The position numbers and the translations under genes were made by a program. Shown in pieces: positions 1 through 8,089 of a DNA stretch of 64,000 nucleotides (position 1 is its first letter; every line of letters begins with the position of its first letter). The stretch covers positions 1 through 64,000 of the forward strand of contig NZ_JAAIUV010000009.1 in NCBI RefSeq assembly GCF_010975035.1, written 5' to 3'. The stretch is from Neobacillus thermocopriae. GTDB taxonomy: Bacteria > Bacillota > Bacilli > Bacillales > Cytobacillaceae. The notes under the pieces are model-generated. The model was not told the DNA's origin. It searched no databases and saw only the letters and a program-made list of their open reading frames with translations.

Positions 1-478
1 ATTTACGTTTATTTGCACTTGCTTTAACATGCGTAGAATCAATAAATACATGTTCAGCACTAATCAACTTTTTATCAGAAGCTTCTTTTAGAATGCGGTA
101 GAAGATTTTTTGAAATAGATCTGTATCCTTGAAACGTCTTTCATAGTTTTTTCCGAAGGTTGAGAAGTGGGGGACTTTATCATGAAACCCAAAACCTAAG
201 AACCAACGATAAGCAAGGTTTGTTTCAATTTCTTCAATAGTTTTGCGCATAGAGCGAATACCGAAGGTATATTGAATAAAAGCCATCTTAATTAATACAA
301 CAGGGTCAATACTTGGACGACCACGTTCAGATGAATACATATTCTCAACTAATTTATATATAAATGAAAAATCAATAGCAGCTTCTATCTTACGAACCAA
401 GTGATTTTCAGGAACCAGCTGGTCTAAAGTAATCATTTCTAATTGATCTCGATTTACTTGTGTATTTTTAGTAAGCAT
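1..478 (-). mobile_element. IS1182-type transposase, N-terminal part, cut by window edge
   Basis: The minus strand is open from an ATG at 478 to the window edge (about 159 residues). The protein begins MLTKNTQVNRDQ and contains GRPSIDPVVLIKMAFIQYTF, FGIRSMRKTIEE and HVFIDSTHVKASANKRK. This is the N-terminal domain layout of IS1182-family (IS5-like superfamily) transposases, in which the first catalytic Asp lies in the FIDSTH motif. An RBS-like GGTGATA lies just upstream. The rest of the element is outside the window, so I cannot tell whether it is intact. Confidence 0.85.
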
Positions 479-521
479 TTCAATATCACCTCGATATTCT
501 ATGACATAATTATACAAAAAA

Positions 522-558
522 TGTCGACAAAATCCTTTAAAAAAGGATTTTGTCGACA
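522..558. repeat. Perfect 17-bp palindrome beside the transposase
   Basis: Two 17-base arms starting TGTCGACAAAATCC are separated by 3 bases. The palindrome lies 44 bases upstream of the transposase start, between it and unrelated chromosomal DNA. It probably belongs to the end of the insertion sequence, either as a terminal structure or as a shield against outside transcription. I did not find target-site duplications because the other end is outside the window. Confidence 0.6.
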
Positions 559-629
559 GTCTGAAACCTGTTTCATTACAGGTTTTTTTTCTTTTAAGGT
601 AAGAAAGTAAAAATTCGTAAACTTTCCTT

Positions 630-660
630 CTATAAAAAAAAGACTGTCTATTGACAGTCT
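630..660 (-). terminator. Terminator after the DUF2759 gene
   Basis: On the minus strand the stem AGACTGTC/GACAGTCT with a 4-base loop is followed by a run of T. It starts directly at the stop codon of the DUF2759 gene. Confidence 0.75.
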
Positions 661-836
661 TAGTGTGTACCAGTAGGGTAACCAGAATTAATGAAGGTCA
701 TAACTGTAAACCAGCCGAAAACTGCGAATGATGCTAACCCCCAAAATGCACCTAAAAGATTTTTATTTTTTAATGCACTGAATGTACCATATCCAGCTAG
801 TAGAGTCACTAACGCAAAAATAATAACCAATCCCAT
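660..836 (-). CDS. yqgW: DUF2759 family small membrane protein (YqgW-like)
   Basis: This 58-residue protein begins MGLVIIFALVTLLAGYGTFS and ends NSGYPTGTH. It has two hydrophobic segments (about residues 1-18 and 28-48) and matches what I remember of B. subtilis YqgW, a DUF2759 membrane protein of unknown function. The ATG at 836 has a GGGGGA ribosome-binding site 6 bases upstream. YqgW also lies beside the YqgX hydrolase in B. subtilis, which supports the assignment. A terminator follows immediately. Confidence 0.8.
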   Translation of the reverse strand: MGLVIIFALVTLLAGYGTFSALKNKNLLGAFWGLASFAVFGWFTVMTFINSGYPTGTH

Positions 837-923
837 GAATAGTCCCCCTTTTTTGTTAGTTGCAAATCGTTTAATCCTACTTTAGACCATTATGTATCAT
901 ATTATTTACAATCCTATATTATT

Positions 924-1415
924 TTATATTTTTTTCTCTCGTTTGTCGAGGGTAAAAAAGATGTTGATATGATAGGCTATAGCAATATTTTGCATTAATT
1001 CTTTGTTATGTAATTCAATGAAAAAAATATCTTTGTCATTTTCAGATGTTGAAAATACTAAATGCTCTTCGAATTGGTACTTTGCCATTAAGAGTTCATT
1101 TTTATTTTTACCTGTTATGTAAAACGAAATCAAATCATCTGTAAACAAACAATACGTTTCACGATCAAGCTGAATTGCATAATCTTCAAAGTATGGGCCT
1201 TTCGTTCCTTTGGAAACAATTTGTGCTAGATGAAGATGTTCAAATAGATTGGTAGTATGCAAAATTTCTTTTGCGAGCAATGCTTCTTCCCTTTGTAGAT
1301 AAATAAACATATTATTTGAATGCCAATCAATAGCTGTTTCCGAAAATAGTAAATGAATCAATTCCGGAAATTGTTCGATTTCTGCTTTCGCTTCAACTGC
1401 AATGGCTGATTTCAT
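924..1415 (-). CDS. Hypothetical protein, divergent from the yqgX-like gene
   Basis: This is a 163-residue soluble protein with no signal peptide or membrane segment that I can see. I do not recognise the family. The start was set at the ATG at 1415 (MKSAIAVEAKAE) because GAAAGGG lies 9 bases upstream; an in-frame TTG at 1433 would add six residues. The C-terminal half is acidic and aromatic (EEHLVFSTSENDKDIFFIEL) and ends in a lysine/arginine-rich tail. It is transcribed away from the MBL hydrolase gene from a shared 95-base region and in the same direction as the DUF2759 gene. Confidence 0.65.
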   Translation of the reverse strand: MKSAIAVEAKAEIEQFPELIHLLFSETAIDWHSNNMFIYLQREEALLAKEILHTTNLFEHLHLAQIVSKGTKGPYFEDYAIQLDRETYCLFTDDLISFYITGKNKNELLMAKYQFEEHLVFSTSENDKDIFFIELHNKELMQNIAIAYHINIFFTLDKREKKI

Positions 1416-1509
1416 CTTATACAACCCTTTCAAACAAAGTGATTTCTTCTCTTAATCATAGGTAATGGTGTAAAATAATTGTAGCGCAATTAGTTTGGAG
1501 GTAAAAGAA

Positions 1510-2145
1510 ATGAAATGGCAGCAAATACCTTTAGGAATTATTCAAACAAATTGTTACATAATTGAAGGCACGAATAAAACCTGCTTAATTGTGGATCCGG
1601 GCGATGAAGGGAATAAATTGATAAATCTTATAAAAAGCAAGGGGCTAACACCTTTGGCAATTCTGTTAACTCATGCTCATTTTGATCATATTGGTGCGGT
1701 TGATGACATTAGAAATACATACAAAATACCGGTTTATGTTCATAAGCTAGAGGAAAAATGGCTCGAAGATCCGATTCTGAATGCATCACAGTCTTTTCCA
1801 TCAATTGGAACAGTAAAAATACATCCTGCTGATCATCTGATAATGGATGAAGGGGTTATGAAAATAGGAGATTTTGAATTCCAAGTTTTTCATACACCTG
1901 GTCATTCACCTGGCAGTGTATCCTATTATTTTGAGAAAGAAGGATTTGTGATTTCTGGGGATGCCTTATTTCAAGGGAGTATTGGCAGAACAGACCTACC
2001 AGGTGGTAATCAATCACAACTATTACAAAGCATCCATAATAAATTGCTAACCCTTCCAGAAGATACCTATGTATTATCGGGACATGGTCCAATTACTACG
2101 ATTATCGATGAAATGGATAGTAACCCTTTTTTAAATGGTTATTAA
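1510..2145 (+). CDS. yqgX: MBL-fold metallo-hydrolase (YqgX-like)
   Basis: This 211-residue protein belongs to the glyoxalase II-like branch of the metallo-beta-lactamase fold. The binuclear metal motif THAHFDH is near residue 57. Further ligand histidines are in HTPGHSPGS, the bridging Asp is in ISGDALF, and a late His is in LSGHGP. Members of this branch hydrolyse thioesters such as S-lactoylglutathione or bacillithiol conjugates; the exact substrate here is not shown. The ATG at 1510 has GGAGG 9 bases upstream, whereas the in-frame TTG at 1495 overlaps that site. It is divergent from the hypothetical gene at 924-1415. Confidence 0.88.
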   Translation: MKWQQIPLGIIQTNCYIIEGTNKTCLIVDPGDEGNKLINLIKSKGLTPLAILLTHAHFDHIGAVDDIRNTYKIPVYVHKLEEKWLEDPILNASQSFPSIGTVKIHPADHLIMDEGVMKIGDFEFQVFHTPGHSPGSVSYYFEKEGFVISGDALFQGSIGRTDLPGGNQSQLLQSIHNKLLTLPEDTYVLSGHGPITTIIDEMDSNPFLNGY

Positions 2146-2222
2146 AGTGGGTTTGAATAAATCGTTTATCATGGTCAACGGATAAATGGGTCCAAATGAG
2201 TGAGCGGGTTATAAAATAAAGA

Positions 2223-2250
2223 AAGTCTCTTCTCAGCGAGAAGAGACTTC
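2223..2250. repeat. Stem-loop between yqgX and the methyltransferase gene
   Basis: Perfect 12-base arms AAGTCTCTTCTC/GAGAAGAGACTT surround a 3-base loop. There is no T-run on the plus strand, so it is a weak terminator candidate for yqgX. Read on the minus strand it is followed by TTCTTTATTTT. Confidence 0.5.
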
Positions 2251-2359
2251 CTGGGGGATGTTCTATTCATATAATGGGAGGGGATATTGTTAAGCTACTA
2301 TACTAACAATATAATAAAGTTTACACTATGTCAATAGTGTTTAATCGTGAGGAGTTCAT

Positions 2360-3454
2360 ATGATTTCATATATTCATCAATTAATCACCAATTCACCGAA
2401 CCAATTGATTACATATGCTGAATTTATTTATACCTCCCTATATCACCCTGAGTTTGGCTATTATATGAGGGATAGGAAAAAAATAGGAAAACAGGGGGAT
2501 TTTATTACTACAAGTAATATTTCTGATATTTATGGTCGACAAGTAGCAAAGTGGGCCTCCGCGATATACCAAAAAACTGGCCTCCCAGCCGTCTTCTGTG
2601 AAATAGGAGCCGGTAACGGTCGGTTTGCTGAGGCATTTCTTCGTGAGTGGGAAGAATGTTCAAATGTACCATTAAAATATTATATGGTGGAAACGAGTCC
2701 CTATCATCGAGAACGGCAAAGAGAATTGCTCCGAAATAATCCAGTAATCGTACAGTTTGAGTCTCTTAAAGAAATGGGACCGATCGAAGGTATTGTATTT
2801 TCCAATGAACTTTTTGATGCACTGCCTGTGCATGTTATCGAAAAACATGATGACCGACTATTTGAAGTGATGATTGGGATAGATGAAAATGGACTTTATG
2901 AGAAAAAAATACCATTATCCAACCCATCGATTTTAACTTTTTTGCAAGAAAGCGGGATAACCTTAATGGATAATCAAAGGATTGAAATTCCGTTAGCCAT
3001 GGAGAATTTACTCTTTGACATTTCTCAAAATCTGATCAGTGGTTTGGTCGTGACAGCAGATTATGGCTATACAAATGAGGAATGGATGGATCCAAGAAGG
3101 ATGGAGGGAAGTTTAAGAGGATATTTCCAGCATAAAATGGTAGGAAATATTCTGCAAAACCCAGGAGAAATGGATATAACGACTCATATTCATTTTGATT
3201 CTTTTATTCAAAAAGGGGAAAAAGTGGACTTGCAATTTGTAACAAAGCTGAGACAGGATGAATTTTTGATAAAGACTGGAATTCTTCAGGAATTAGAAAA
3301 TCATTACGATCCTAATCCTTTTTCAGAAATTAGTAAGCGAAACAGGGCGATACGAAGTTTAATTATGCCTTCCGGAATAAGTAGTTTTTTTCATATCATT
3401 ATTCAAAAAAAACAGCTACCTGTCTCTGAACAACAATTATTTAATATAAAATAA
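2360..3454 (+). CDS. SAM-dependent methyltransferase, MidA/NDUFAF7 (DUF185) family
   Basis: This 364-residue protein has the family's opening (FIYTSLYHPEFGYYM), a GDFITTSNISDIYG segment, the SAM-binding loop FCEIGAGNGRFAEAFL, and the family motif FSNELFDALPVH. Eukaryotic NDUFAF7 methylates an arginine of complex I; the bacterial substrate is not established. A GTGAGGAG site precedes the ATG. The gene is monocistronic between a stem-loop and a strong terminator. Similar genes lie near yqgX and comG in other Bacillaceae (from memory). Confidence 0.85.
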   Translation: MISYIHQLITNSPNQLITYAEFIYTSLYHPEFGYYMRDRKKIGKQGDFITTSNISDIYGRQVAKWASAIYQKTGLPAVFCEIGAGNGRFAEAFLREWEECSNVPLKYYMVETSPYHRERQRELLRNNPVIVQFESLKEMGPIEGIVFSNELFDALPVHVIEKHDDRLFEVMIGIDENGLYEKKIPLSNPSILTFLQESGITLMDNQRIEIPLAMENLLFDISQNLISGLVVTADYGYTNEEWMDPRRMEGSLRGYFQHKMVGNILQNPGEMDITTHIHFDSFIQKGEKVDLQFVTKLRQDEFLIKTGILQELENHYDPNPFSEISKRNRAIRSLIMPSGISSFFHIIIQKKQLPVSEQQLFNIK

Positions 3455-3456
3455 TG

Positions 3457-3489
3457 AAAAAAACGCCGAAATATTGACGGCGTTTTTTT
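3457..3489 (+). terminator. Terminator after the MidA-type methyltransferase gene
   Basis: The stem AAACGCCG/CGGCGTTT with a 9-base loop is followed by T7, directly after the stop codon. Confidence 0.85.
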
Positions 3490-3582
3490 AATGAAAAGAT
3501 TTAGAGTACAACTTTTTGGTTCGCGCCAGCCAATTTTCATTTTAAGTAACTTTCTGTTTAATAGGCGCTTTCTTTTTACTTA

Positions 3583-3831
3583 TTAATGACCACCGGCTCC
3601 ACCAAGCGGCATCATAAACGTAGTCCAATATGTGAAACCAGCGAAGAATATAGTTAAATATGCTCCGAACACATACATGTACATACGTTCAGAAAGTTTT
3701 AGATAGCTAAGTAATACGAAAAATCCTGTTTGGGCTAAGAAAAGCATTGCTGTTTTATCCATGTCTCCAAGGTAGAACATGATTGTAAAAATGCCCGTCC
3801 AGAAACCACATACTCTGAACATGCGATCCAT
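3583..3831 (-). CDS. yqgY: DUF2626 family membrane protein (YqgY-like)
   Basis: This 82-residue protein begins MDRMFRVCGFWTGIFTIMF and has three hydrophobic segments, ending in a glycine-rich tail. It fits the DUF2626 family (B. subtilis YqgY), whose function is unknown. The ATG at 3831 has GGAGGGA 5 bases upstream. An in-frame upstream start would give a 14-residue extension that lacks a ribosome-binding site and is not expected for the family. Confidence 0.82.
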   Translation of the reverse strand: MDRMFRVCGFWTGIFTIMFYLGDMDKTAMLFLAQTGFFVLLSYLKLSERMYMYVFGAYLTIFFAGFTYWTTFMMPLGGAGGH

Positions 3832-3916
3832 ATGTATCCCTCCTTGTATCTCTAAGAATCCCATCATTACCATATTATAAAGTAAAAGGTTACATCATGT
3901 AAATAATGGTTTCAAA

Positions 3917-4615
3917 TTAGTTTGAGACAAGTGCTTGATAGGAGCAAGTGTCACATCCAGTAAACATATTTTCCATTTCAATTAATTCAACTGAATTAAA
4001 TAGGGATTCAAACATCCCTTTCAAAAATTCTTGATGCATGTTGCAAACGATATTTGGATGTTCTCCAGCTATTTCTTTAAATGGACAGTTATAAATCCGG
4101 AAGAAAATTTTTGTTTTTTCGCCATTTACTTCAAATTCGGGGTAAAAACCTGCTAGTGTAGCTGCATTCTTTAATATACTTAGCTTTTCGTCAAAATCTA
4201 ATTCATCCCCGTTTTTTCTTTTTGCCTTTTCTTGCTCGATTAATTCCATGCCAAATTTTTTGCCTGTTATAAAAAGTGCCTCTCTTCCCTTATCTCCAAG
4301 AGTGAGCATCGTTTGAATGGCTACCTTTGATAAAAGCATGTAATCGCGGAATGGAAAATACAATTGGATAACATCGTTAGATAATCGATACAGTCTACTA
4401 GGTCTTCCACCTTTTCCAGTTTTTTTTGTTTCTGATATAAGCATGTTCACATCTTCAAGCTTTGAAAGATGTAATCGTGCAACATTTGGGTGGATTTGAA
4501 AATGATCAGCAATCTCTTGAACAGTTACCTCTTTATGACTTTTAATAATGTATTGATAAATATAATATCTAGTTGGATCTGACAAAACATTGGTTATCTT
4601 TAAAGTTTGTTCCAT
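3917..4615 (-). CDS. ArsR/SufR-like winged-helix regulator with four C-terminal cysteines
   Basis: This 232-residue regulator has an N-terminal winged helix (about residues 8-80: LSDPTRYYIYQYI, VQEIADHFQIHPNVARLHLS, GRPSRLYRLS). An effector domain follows, with cysteines at 177, 191, 221 and 224 (NCPFKE, IVCNMHQEF, GCDTC). This cysteine layout, with MHQEF nearby, resembles SufR-type regulators that bind an Fe-S cluster; the spacing is not identical, so metal or cluster binding is an inference. The start has GAGGTGA upstream. It sits just upstream of, and divergent from, the repeat block and the comG operon; nothing in the sequence shows that it controls comG. Confidence 0.75.
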   Translation of the reverse strand: MEQTLKITNVLSDPTRYYIYQYIIKSHKEVTVQEIADHFQIHPNVARLHLSKLEDVNMLISETKKTGKGGRPSRLYRLSNDVIQLYFPFRDYMLLSKVAIQTMLTLGDKGREALFITGKKFGMELIEQEKAKRKNGDELDFDEKLSILKNAATLAGFYPEFEVNGEKTKIFFRIYNCPFKEIAGEHPNIVCNMHQEFLKGMFESLFNSVELIEMENMFTGCDTCSYQALVSN

Positions 4616-4782
4616 CTCGGTTCACCTCGGACCCCCTTGATTTATTCCATTATAATATAGCTAATGGTATGAGGGAATGACGTTTATAACGTAACCACTA
4701 TAAGTTTAGAAAATGTTCACAATTTCCCACGATTGTCGGAAAAAAATAAGAAGGTTCGACCAATTCATCCTATCTTTTGACT

Positions 4783-4936
4783 TAACATTGATTCGCCTCA
4801 TCTCTCGTGTTTCCTTTATCTCAGTTGGAGGCCACTACAAGGAAGGGCTCGGAAGGAATAGCATCGCACGACCGAAATTGATAGCTGTTAGGATGAGGTC
4901 ATACGCCGCTGCGCAGGGGGCTTACGCTTTTCTATC
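4783..4936. repeat. Dispersed structured repeat, copy A (partial)
   Basis: This copy shares the blocks CGTGTTTCCTTTATCTCAGT, TGGAG, CGACCGAAA, CATACGC and GGGGGCTTACGCTTTTCTAT with copies B (4953-5121) and C (47071-47300). It lacks the first third of the unit. Open frames across it have no homology that I recognise and unnatural composition, so it is non-coding. Similar sequences are scattered in intergenic regions of Bacillaceae genomes (from memory). Confidence 0.75.
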
Positions 4937-4952
4937 AAAGATAAGTAAGCAC

Positions 4953-5121
4953 TATCTTGACCTAGACGAATGTCTAGCTCCAGCCCCCTAGCGTCTAGTG
5001 CCCTTCGGTCTCCGCCCTACGATAAGTCAACATCGAGTCGCCTTGGCTCCTCGTGTTTCCTTTATCTCAGTTGGAGTACCTCCAGGTCATACGCCGCTGG
5101 GCAGGGGGCTTATGCTTTTCT
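4953..5121. repeat. Dispersed structured repeat, copy B
   Basis: This is a complete-looking unit, starting TCTTGACCTAGACGAATGTC and ending GGGGGCTTATGCTTTTCTTA. Its ends can pair through AGCCCCCT and AGGGGGCT, so a transcript would fold into a long closed structure. It ends 34 bases before a strong Shine-Dalgarno site that precedes comGA. Together with copy A it occupies most of the region where a comG promoter would be expected. I see no clear ComK box in the short space left downstream. Confidence 0.75.
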
Positions 5122-5154
5122 TATAAAAATTTTTTCGAAAAAAGGAGGAAATGA

Positions 5155-5178
5155 ATGAATGGTGTCGAATATCAATAA
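5155..5178 (+). other. Short leader ORF before comGA, in the comGA frame
   Basis: A strong AAAGGAGG at 5141-5148 is placed correctly for the ATG at 5155, which reads MNGVEYQ and then stops at TAA (5176-5178), followed by TGA. This ORF is in the same frame as comGA. A second ATG at 5159 gives a 14-codon frame ending at 5203, overlapping the comGA start region. Either short frame could feed ribosomes to the poorly defined comGA start. Translation is inferred only from the RBS. Confidence 0.45.
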
Positions 5179-5193
5179 TGACAAAGTAAAAAG

Positions 5194-6273
5194 GTGGTGG
5201 TAGCTATTGTTAGCTCAATTGAAATTTTAGCAAATAGGATTATTACAGATGCAGCTAGAAATCACGCAACAGACATTCATATCATCCCCCGCAAGGATGA
5301 CACCCTAGTTCAAATCCGTTTAACAAACAAACTTATTCCTCGCTTAACTCTTCCTAAAGATGAATGTGACAAACTTATTTCCCATTTTAAATTTACAGCT
5401 AATATGGACATCGGCGAAAGAAGACGTCCTCAGAGTGGAGCAATTTTTTGTAAGGTGAACGGACAATTAATGGGTCTTAGGTTATCTACTCTTCCTTCTA
5501 ACAATCGGGAAAGTCTTGTGATCAGGCTTTTGCCTCAGCAGGAACAAATCCCATTTCATCAACTATCACTTTTCCCTTCAATGACTCGCAAACTATTGGC
5601 ACTCCTCAAACATGCTCATGGTTTAATTATTTTTACCGGACCAACTGGCAGTGGTAAAACAACTACCCTTTATTCCTTATTAAATGAAACTGCCCACCTA
5701 TTTCATCGGAATGTAATTACTCTTGAAGATCCGATAGAAAAAAATTATGACTCGGTACTCCAAGTACAGGTAAACGAAAAAGCAGGTGTGACATATGCAG
5801 CAGGGTTAAAGGCGATTTTGCGCCATGACCCAGATATTATTATGGTGGGTGAAATCCGTGATGCTGAAACAGCAAGAATCGCAGTCAGGGCTTCTTTAAC
5901 GGGACATTTAGTGCTTAGCACAATGCATACAAGGGATGCAAAAGGCGCAGTTTTTCGTTTGCATGAGTTTGGGGTAAATTGGTTGGAAGTGGAGCAAACC
6001 TTAATAGCAGTTACAGGACAAAGATTAGTTGAATTAACATGTCCATTTTGTAATGGGGAATGTTCTCCATTTTGTTATTCCTATGGGAGATGGAAGCGTG
6101 CAAGTGTCTTTGAGTTGTTGTCGGGGCGAAATTTAAGTGCAGTAATGAAGGCAGCCAGGGGAGAAGAGTCAGAAACGAATTATCGCACATTAAAACAAGT
6201 GATTAATAAAGGAATTGCCTTAGGCTATATTAAAGAATCTGAATATGATCGGTTGGTTTATGATGATGCGTAG
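5194..6273 (+). CDS. comGA: ComGA, competence pilus assembly ATPase
   Basis: ComGA is the secretion ATPase that drives assembly of the ComG pseudopilus for DNA uptake. The protein has the GspE/PilB-type layout: N-terminal domain, Walker A GPTGSGKTT near residue 148, Asp box TLEDPIE, Walker B RHDPDIIMVGEIRDAETA, His box LSTMHTRDA, and a late CPFC zinc-type motif. The start is uncertain: there is no in-frame ATG after the leader stop codons. GTG at 5194 lies inside the Shine-Dalgarno-like AAGGTGG (5191-5197). An AUU at 5206 lies 8 bases beyond that site and would give M-VSSIEIL, which matches the B. subtilis N-terminus (MDSIEKVS) better. First gene of the comG operon. Confidence 0.93.
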   Translation: MVVAIVSSIEILANRIITDAARNHATDIHIIPRKDDTLVQIRLTNKLIPRLTLPKDECDKLISHFKFTANMDIGERRRPQSGAIFCKVNGQLMGLRLSTLPSNNRESLVIRLLPQQEQIPFHQLSLFPSMTRKLLALLKHAHGLIIFTGPTGSGKTTTLYSLLNETAHLFHRNVITLEDPIEKNYDSVLQVQVNEKAGVTYAAGLKAILRHDPDIIMVGEIRDAETARIAVRASLTGHLVLSTMHTRDAKGAVFRLHEFGVNWLEVEQTLIAVTGQRLVELTCPFCNGECSPFCYSYGRWKRASVFELLSGRNLSAVMKAARGEESETNYRTLKQVINKGIALGYIKESEYDRLVYDDA

Positions 6274-7297
6274 ACGTAAATGGACAATGAATGAACAAGC
6301 TAACTTTTTGAAAAGAATTGGTGAACTTCTAGCCCGAGGATACCCAACCGCTGAAGCCATTGAATCCATATCATTGCATTTCCCTCCTAACCGTAAGGAG
6401 GAGTTACATAGCTGCTTAGAAGATTTAAGGAATGGGTTCCCATTTCATGATTGTTTAGAAAAAATGGGATTTCATAGAGATTTAATTGGTTATGTCTATT
6501 TCGCTGAGCAGCATGGTAGTTTTTCTGAGGCACTTATGGAAGGTAGCAGCCTTGCATTAATGAAGGATAAAGATTTACGCAAATTAATAAAGTTGTTGCA
6601 ATATCCTTTGCTGCTAATGTGTATTACTGTTTTTTTATTTATATTTGTTCAGAAAACACTATTGCCGCGATTTACTACACTGTTTAGTACACTGGGGCTA
6701 GAAGCGAATTTCTTTACTAAAGTGATTTATGCTTTTGATGTATTTTTCCCCGTTATGATGCTCATCTTGCTTGCCATTATTATATTAATGGCAATTTATT
6801 ACTATTTTTTCTTCAAAAAATACTCCATTTTAAAGCAGCGTTCGTTGCTTATTCGACTGCCAATTATAGGTAGAATCTTCAAATTGCTGTTTACCCATTA
6901 TTTTTCCATCCAATTAAGTTTTCTGTTATCCGGAGGTATTTCTGTTTCTGAAGCACTTAAGATTTTTGAACAAAACAAAAAACAGCCTTTCTATAGTCAG
7001 CTTGGAAAAGAGATTAAATGGAGACTGGTTAGTGGCAATCATTTAGATCAAATATTGGCGTCATTTTCTTTTTTTGAAAAGGAATTTCCGATGATTGTCA
7101 AACACGGTCAGGAAAACGGAAAGTTGGAACAGGAATTACTATTTTTCAGCAAGCATTGTGTGACCATGATGGAGGAATTAATTGAAAAGAGGCTAAAAAC
7201 AATCCAACCTATTTTATATTTGTTTATCGGTGTACTAGTTGTTTCTATGTATTTAGCAATCTTATTACCAATGTTTCATTTACTTGATGGAATGTAA
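6266..7297 (+). CDS. comGB: ComGB, competence pilus platform protein
   Basis: ComGB is a GspF/PilC-type inner-membrane platform protein of about 343 residues with two repeated T2SSF domains. The large hydrophobic segments lie near residues 110-130, 157-180 and 320-340. The family signature GEQNGKLEQEL-like is seen as HGQENGKLEQELLFFSKH. It overlaps the end of comGA by 8 bases if the ATG at 6266 is used. Other in-frame ATGs at 6245, 6260, 6263 and 6287 are possible, and none has a clear RBS, which suggests translational coupling to comGA. Confidence 0.88.
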   Translation: MRRRKWTMNEQANFLKRIGELLARGYPTAEAIESISLHFPPNRKEELHSCLEDLRNGFPFHDCLEKMGFHRDLIGYVYFAEQHGSFSEALMEGSSLALMKDKDLRKLIKLLQYPLLLMCITVFLFIFVQKTLLPRFTTLFSTLGLEANFFTKVIYAFDVFFPVMMLILLAIIILMAIYYYFFFKKYSILKQRSLLIRLPIIGRIFKLLFTHYFSIQLSFLLSGGISVSEALKIFEQNKKQPFYSQLGKEIKWRLVSGNHLDQILASFSFFEKEFPMIVKHGQENGKLEQELLFFSKHCVTMMEELIEKRLKTIQPILYLFIGVLVVSMYLAILLPMFHLLDGM

Positions 7298-7313
7298 TGA
7301 TGGAGGTATACAA

Positions 7314-7652
7314 ATGAAACGGATTTATGTAACAAACGAACATGGTTTTACATTAATTGAGATGATGATCGTTATGCTGGTTATTTCCATCCTATTAATC
7401 GTAACCATACCAAATGTGGGAAAACATAATTCGAATATTAATAAAAAAGGCTGTGATGCCTATGTAAAAATGGTCCAATCCCAGGTGGAAGCATATAAAA
7501 TGGATAAAAACAAGGTGCCCACACTTGAGGAACTTAAATCTGAAGGATATTTAAACGATACAAAGGGTTGTCCAAATGGAAAACAGATTGAAATAGATGC
7601 GGAAGGTAATGTTTCTGTTAGCTCAACAGGTACTGGCGCTGGCTCATCATGA
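7314..7652 (+). CDS. comGC: ComGC, major competence pseudopilin
   Basis: ComGC (112 residues) is the major pilin-like subunit of the transformation pseudopilus. The prepilin site is HG|FTLIEMMIVMLVISILL, with the conserved Glu at +5 and a long N-terminal hydrophobic helix. Two later cysteines (KKGCDAY and TKGCPNG) match the intramolecular disulfide known in this family. It ends in a Ser/Gly-rich tail. The start at 7314 has TGGAGG 7 bases upstream. The stop overlaps the comGD start (ATGA). Confidence 0.93.
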   Translation: MKRIYVTNEHGFTLIEMMIVMLVISILLIVTIPNVGKHNSNINKKGCDAYVKMVQSQVEAYKMDKNKVPTLEELKSEGYLNDTKGCPNGKQIEIDAEGNVSVSSTGTGAGSS

Positions 7653-8089
7653 AGAATGACCAGAGAGGATTTACTTTAGTTGAATCATTAGTAGTTTTAT
7701 CGATATTTATCCTGCTTTCATCAGTAACCGTTTTTTCTTTAAAACCACAATATTCTTCTATGGATGAAAAAGCATTTTTCACCCAATTAAAGGCTGATTT
7801 ATATTATGCTCAAACCTATGCAATCTCTCATCAACAGGAAGTATCCGTTTCGATTTTTCCAAATCAATTTCAATACATTATTTGGGTGAGGCCGAACGAA
7901 AAGCCTATAATTAAAAGAAACTATTCCACAAATTTATATCTTAAAGAAGGATCAATTCCTTTGGCATTCAAGTTTCTTCAAGATGGAAATATTGATAAAT
8001 TTGGTTCATTTTATATTCAATCGGAAAAAAAGACATATCGAATGACATTTTTAATAGGAAAAGGCAGATTTTATGTTACAGAGCAATAA
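7649..8089 (+). CDS. comGD: ComGD, minor competence pseudopilin
   Basis: This 146-residue type IV pilin-like protein has the cleavage motif RG|FTLVESLVVLSIFILLS at residues 6-25. Minor pseudopilins such as ComGD are thought to prime assembly of the ComGC fibre. It starts within the comGC stop codon (ATGA overlap) and overlaps comGE by 17 bases, the tight packing typical of comG. Confidence 0.88.
   Translation: MKNDQRGFTLVESLVVLSIFILLSSVTVFSLKPQYSSMDEKAFFTQLKADLYYAQTYAISHQQEVSVSIFPNQFQYIIWVRPNEKPIIKRNYSTNLYLKEGSIPLAFKFLQDGNIDKFGSFYIQSEKKTYRMTFLIGKGRFYVTEQ

Noticed and set aside
691..885. Plus-strand open frame of 64 codons
   Set aside because: It lies antisense to the DUF2759 gene, which has a good RBS, family match and terminator.
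4713..5158. Two plus-strand open frames before comGA
   Set aside because: They run through the structured repeats; the same sequence at 47071-47300 is read in another way, so coding is not conserved.
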